Shown in pieces: positions 6,101-7,324 of a stretch of DNA of 7,324 nucleotides (position 1 is its first letter; each line of letters starts with the position of its first letter). The stretch is from NCBI GenBank assembly GCA_038239195.1, contig JBBSEZ010000490.1, positions 1-7,324 of the forward strand, in the 5' to 3' direction. The notes below the pieces were generated by a model. That model saw nothing but the letters and a program-made list of their open reading frames with translations, was not told the origin of the DNA and did not search any database. Origin of the DNA: JBBSEZ01 sp038239195 (GTDB lineage Bacteria > Planctomycetota > Planctomycetia > Gemmatales > Gemmataceae). The translations under genes and the position numbers were made by a program.

Positions 6101-7122
6101 TGCCGGAGGTGGCCCTGGCCGACGTGCCCGTGCAGGCCGCCGAGAGCGAGGCGAAGAACCGCTACAAGGCCCTGATCGAGGCCTTCCCCGACGTGACGAT
6201 CAACGCCGACGCGCGCTTCGAGCTGGCCGAGCTCCTCGCCGAGCGCGGCGACCACAAGCAGGCGGTCCAGCTCCTGCAAGACGCCCTGGAGAAGGAGCCC
6301 CCGCAGGAGCTGACCGACAAGATCAAGGTGCGCCTGGGCACGACGCTACTCGACCGCGGAGCGCGGGCGGCGGTGGCGGCGCGGCGCGTGCTGGCCTCGC
6401 CGATCGCCAAGGCCGCCGACAAGGACAAGGCGAAGAAGCAACTGGAGGGCTCCACCGCGGACCTCGAGTCCGCTCTGGAGCAGTTGCAGCCGGTGTCGGA
6501 GAACGCCAAGAGCGGGATGGTGGCCCACGCCGTCTACCGCGAGGCGGAGTGCTACCTGCACCTGGGCAAGCGCGAGGAGGCGATCAAGCACCTGACGAAG
6601 TTCCGCGATCACGGGCCGTTCCAGAACGTGGCGGGCGTAACCGACCGGGCCCTGTTGCGCCTGGGCTTCGCGCTGGGCGAGGACAAGCAGTGGGACAAGA
6701 GCAGGCAGGCCTACGAGACGTTGACCTCGCGCTTCGGAGGCAGCCCCTGGGCAGCCGAAGCGCGCTACGGGATCGGCTGGGCGCAGCAGAACCAGTCGAA
6801 GTACGAGGAGGCGGTCAACGCCTACAACCAGGTGACGGGGGCGGTGGCCACGGAACTGGCGGCGCGGGCGCAACTCAACGTGGGCGCGTGCCGGCTGGCG
6901 CAGAAGCGCTACGGCGACGCGGCGACGGCGCTGCTGGTGGTGCCGTTCACCTACGACTACCCGGAGCTGTCGGCGCTGGCCATGCTGGAGGCGGCGCGGG
7001 CGTTCAGCGAGAACAAGCAGACGGTGCAGGCGGTGCGGCTGTTGCAGCGCGTGTTGCGCGACCACCCCGACACGGCGGCGGCGCCGGCGGCGCGGAAGCG
7101 GTTGGCGGATTTGGAGGGGTGA
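3175..7122 (+). CDS. Very large exported tetratricopeptide-repeat (TPR) protein
   Basis: This 1,315-residue protein begins with a signal peptide (charged MPAPALRC, hydrophobic LVLALTLALASL, cleavage probably after FAAA near residue 26) and then consists almost entirely of TPR-like helix pairs. Clear units are near 38-66 (AYNEKNYPFAAARFREFLSKYPG), 330-365 (GRFGEAHQHFKTFAEKYPSS), 563-610, 672-718, 811-838, 1012-1042, 1115-1145 and 1196-1310. Two charged, probably coiled helical insertions lie around 850-960. There is no catalytic motif; it is likely a periplasmic scaffold for protein contacts. The C-terminal part (KYEEAVNAYNQV, VVPFTYDYPELSALAMLEAARA, RVLRDHPDT) resembles planctomycete TPR proteins that I recall being encoded beside TolQ/ExbB-ExbD genes, which is an inference. 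It is divergent from the DUF4870 gene. A further gene starts 187 bases downstream on the same strand. Codon choice changes strikingly along the gene, from GCC to GCG for Ala. Confidence 0.87.
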   Translation: MPAPALRCLVLALTLALASLTGFAAAQVTPEQAAGMLLASSRRAYNEKNYPFAAARFREFLSKYPGHKELHSARFGLALCLVEGPERDYDKALEQLNQLTGNKALPEQPFALYYAGLCRRAQGTKALELALARPAEANNHRNTARQRFEEAAKQFDDAALAFAERAKDKKEPAKGLLVEQEWFARSRCDRAEMLLRLRKAKEARAAVEPVVADKKLAASRYRGLALYYHGFGAFLMSDHMAAGRSLGQLAPFRDPVFGTHARYLLARIHHLDTRLDEREEARTHYQGVLKDHEAFKKAAVESLRQPHLFKNDPEEKARLERLAKGAVPDHVARATFFLGVLQYEDGRFGEAHQHFKTFAEKYPSSSLVPEARLRQGFCSVKLQQFDAALKMLQPLADKNLLLADQALLWIGKAQVGQADPKKPDSYKSAIETFRKAADKANQRATSNPPDPGGKQRRGEALVELAEAQQFARQFKDAASTYNQVLNEKLLPGRDEETMQHLAAAWQLAGDYNESDKVCVKFGTAHPKSTLLPAVLFRHAENAYFMALAAEKLPNPADRARDTKKHNDEAIKRYKAVIEKFPELAQVNLARYGLGMAHYRKGELDEARKVLEAIPATERNNELAVVSYQLADVLIRQAPARADDAVTAGKIEEGMKGAGDLLEAFLGSSADSPQAPDALLKLGYCHVRLAALQAQPAEKAKALAAARAAYEKLQQRFPKHDLLPQAKFERAKVLAQQNDFGGAIGELRNFTKEPLSKSSIAPMALLHLGTLHRTQNQPAEAVKVLAECRKEHEVDLAKDASRSRWVSLLKYHHAVALREAGKLTEASALFAQVAQAHPDRPEAWESALRGGQCMKDVAEKRIADGERKMAASGLKPEQRTAAENERNAGLTALRDAANYLANQSNALKARKVEDDQAKAQARARARMLYEAAWAHRTIAEREVNKARQKVRLDRWQKRRDEVAKMVPPGQPVPFVALPEVALADVPVQAAESEAKNRYKALIEAFPDVTINADARFELAELLAERGDHKQAVQLLQDALEKEPPQELTDKIKVRLGTTLLDRGARAAVAARRVLASPIAKAADKDKAKKQLEGSTADLESALEQLQPVSENAKSGMVAHAVYREAECYLHLGKREEAIKHLTKFRDHGPFQNVAGVTDRALLRLGFALGEDKQWDKSRQAYETLTSRFGGSPWAAEARYGIGWAQQNQSKYEEAVNAYNQVTGAVATELAARAQLNVGACRLAQKRYGDAATALLVVPFTYDYPELSALAMLEAARAFSENKQTVQAVRLLQRVLRDHPDTAAAPAARKRLADLEG

Positions 7123-7160
7123 TGGCGGGCACAAGGCGACGTGTTGGTCGGGGGTGCCGT

Positions 7161-7254
7161 GGCGCGCGCCCGGCCGGGGGCGGGGGGGGGGGCGCGCGCC
7201 CCGCCGGCGGCCCGCCCCCCCCGGGGGCCCCCCCGGCGGGGCGCCCCCCCCCCC
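7161..7254. repeat. Extreme G/C low-complexity tract forming a long hairpin
   Basis: The tract contains a run of 11 G (7182-7192) and a run of 11 C (7244-7254). The segment 7182-7207 can pair with 7233-7254 (CCGGCGGGGCG plus 11 C), giving a 22-bp stem with a 4-base bulge and a 25-base loop. GGCGCGCGCC occurs twice, at 7161-7170 and 7191-7200. It lies between the TPR gene and the next start codon. It could be a terminator- or attenuator-like structure without a U-tract, but such homopolymer runs are also a common site of sequencing or assembly error. Confidence 0.65.
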
Positions 7255-7309
7255 ACGCCGCACCACCGCGCTAGGCACCACGGCACGGGAGGATGGGAGG
7301 AACGGGACC

Positions 7310-7324
7310 ATGGCCCAGCCCCTC
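7310..7324 (+). CDS. Start of a further plus-strand gene, cut by the window end
   Basis: ATG GCC CAG CCC CTC encodes MAQPL and runs off the window. GGGAGG (7295-7300) lies 9 bases before the ATG, a good ribosome-binding site. It is on the same strand as the TPR gene, 187 bases downstream, and may be in the same operon if transcription passes the G/C hairpin. Five residues do not allow a family call. Confidence 0.5.

Noticed and set aside
3154..6279. Long antisense frames (3154-4749 and 4777-6279, minus) over the TPR gene
   Set aside because: They are Leu/Val/Gly/His-rich, the usual mirror of Ala/Glu/Lys-rich repeat coding, with no motif or good start site.
2136..7274. Plus-strand open frame of 1,712 codons overlapping the DUF4870 and TPR genes
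   Set aside because: It is Arg/Pro/Gly/Ala-rich without any family signature and lies out of frame with two clearly real genes; in DNA this GC-rich, stops are rare and long shadow frames are expected.
7122..7274. A 50-codon frame whose ATG overlaps the TPR stop (TGATG)
   Set aside because: The overlap looks like translational coupling, but the product is only Arg/Gly/Pro/Ala from the low-complexity tract and its frame depends on exact homopolymer lengths.

Overview
The window is very GC-rich DNA that looks like a planctomycete, probably a Gemmata-like (Gemmatales) member. The evidence is the style of the ECF sigma factor (phrases such as FQATFLVLLRKAGS, APWLYTVAYHTA and RLGDKYRAPVVLCYLEGKTHEEAARALGWPRGTV, followed by a long C-terminal extension with a membrane segment), a zinc-ribbon plus DUF4870 membrane protein with a charged repeat linker, and a very large secreted TPR protein. 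The taxon call is an inference from these protein styles, not from a marker gene.

Layout, left to right. Bases 1-40 are a perfect 20+20 palindrome just beyond the end of a minus-strand gene. Bases 52-1548 (minus) encode an ECF sigma factor whose C-terminal part has been replaced, in frame, by the N-terminal DNA-binding half of an IS5-family transposase. Bases 1563-1883 hold the sigma promoter region and a tandem hairpin plus a Rho-independent terminator for the next minus-strand gene. Bases 1884-2702 (minus) encode a zinc-ribbon/DUF4870 membrane protein. Bases 2703-3174 are a divergent control region with one promoter candidate for each direction. Bases 3175-7122 (plus) encode a 1,315-residue exported TPR protein. 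Bases 7123-7309 are a spacer containing an extreme G/C homopolymer hairpin. Bases 7310-7324 are the first five codons of a further plus-strand gene.

How they may work together: the two minus-strand genes have separate promoter regions that share a near-identical 13-base motif (12/13) around the proposed -35 element, so they may respond to a common factor. The TPR protein and the gene that begins at 7310 probably form an operon. In planctomycetes, large TPR proteins of this type often lie next to TolQ/ExbB-type proton channel genes, but the neighbour is cut off here and cannot be identified.

I see no rRNA, tRNA, CRISPR array or defence system. The most unusual object is the sigma-factor/transposase chimera. 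Most other long open frames on both strands are GC-driven shadows of the three real genes.
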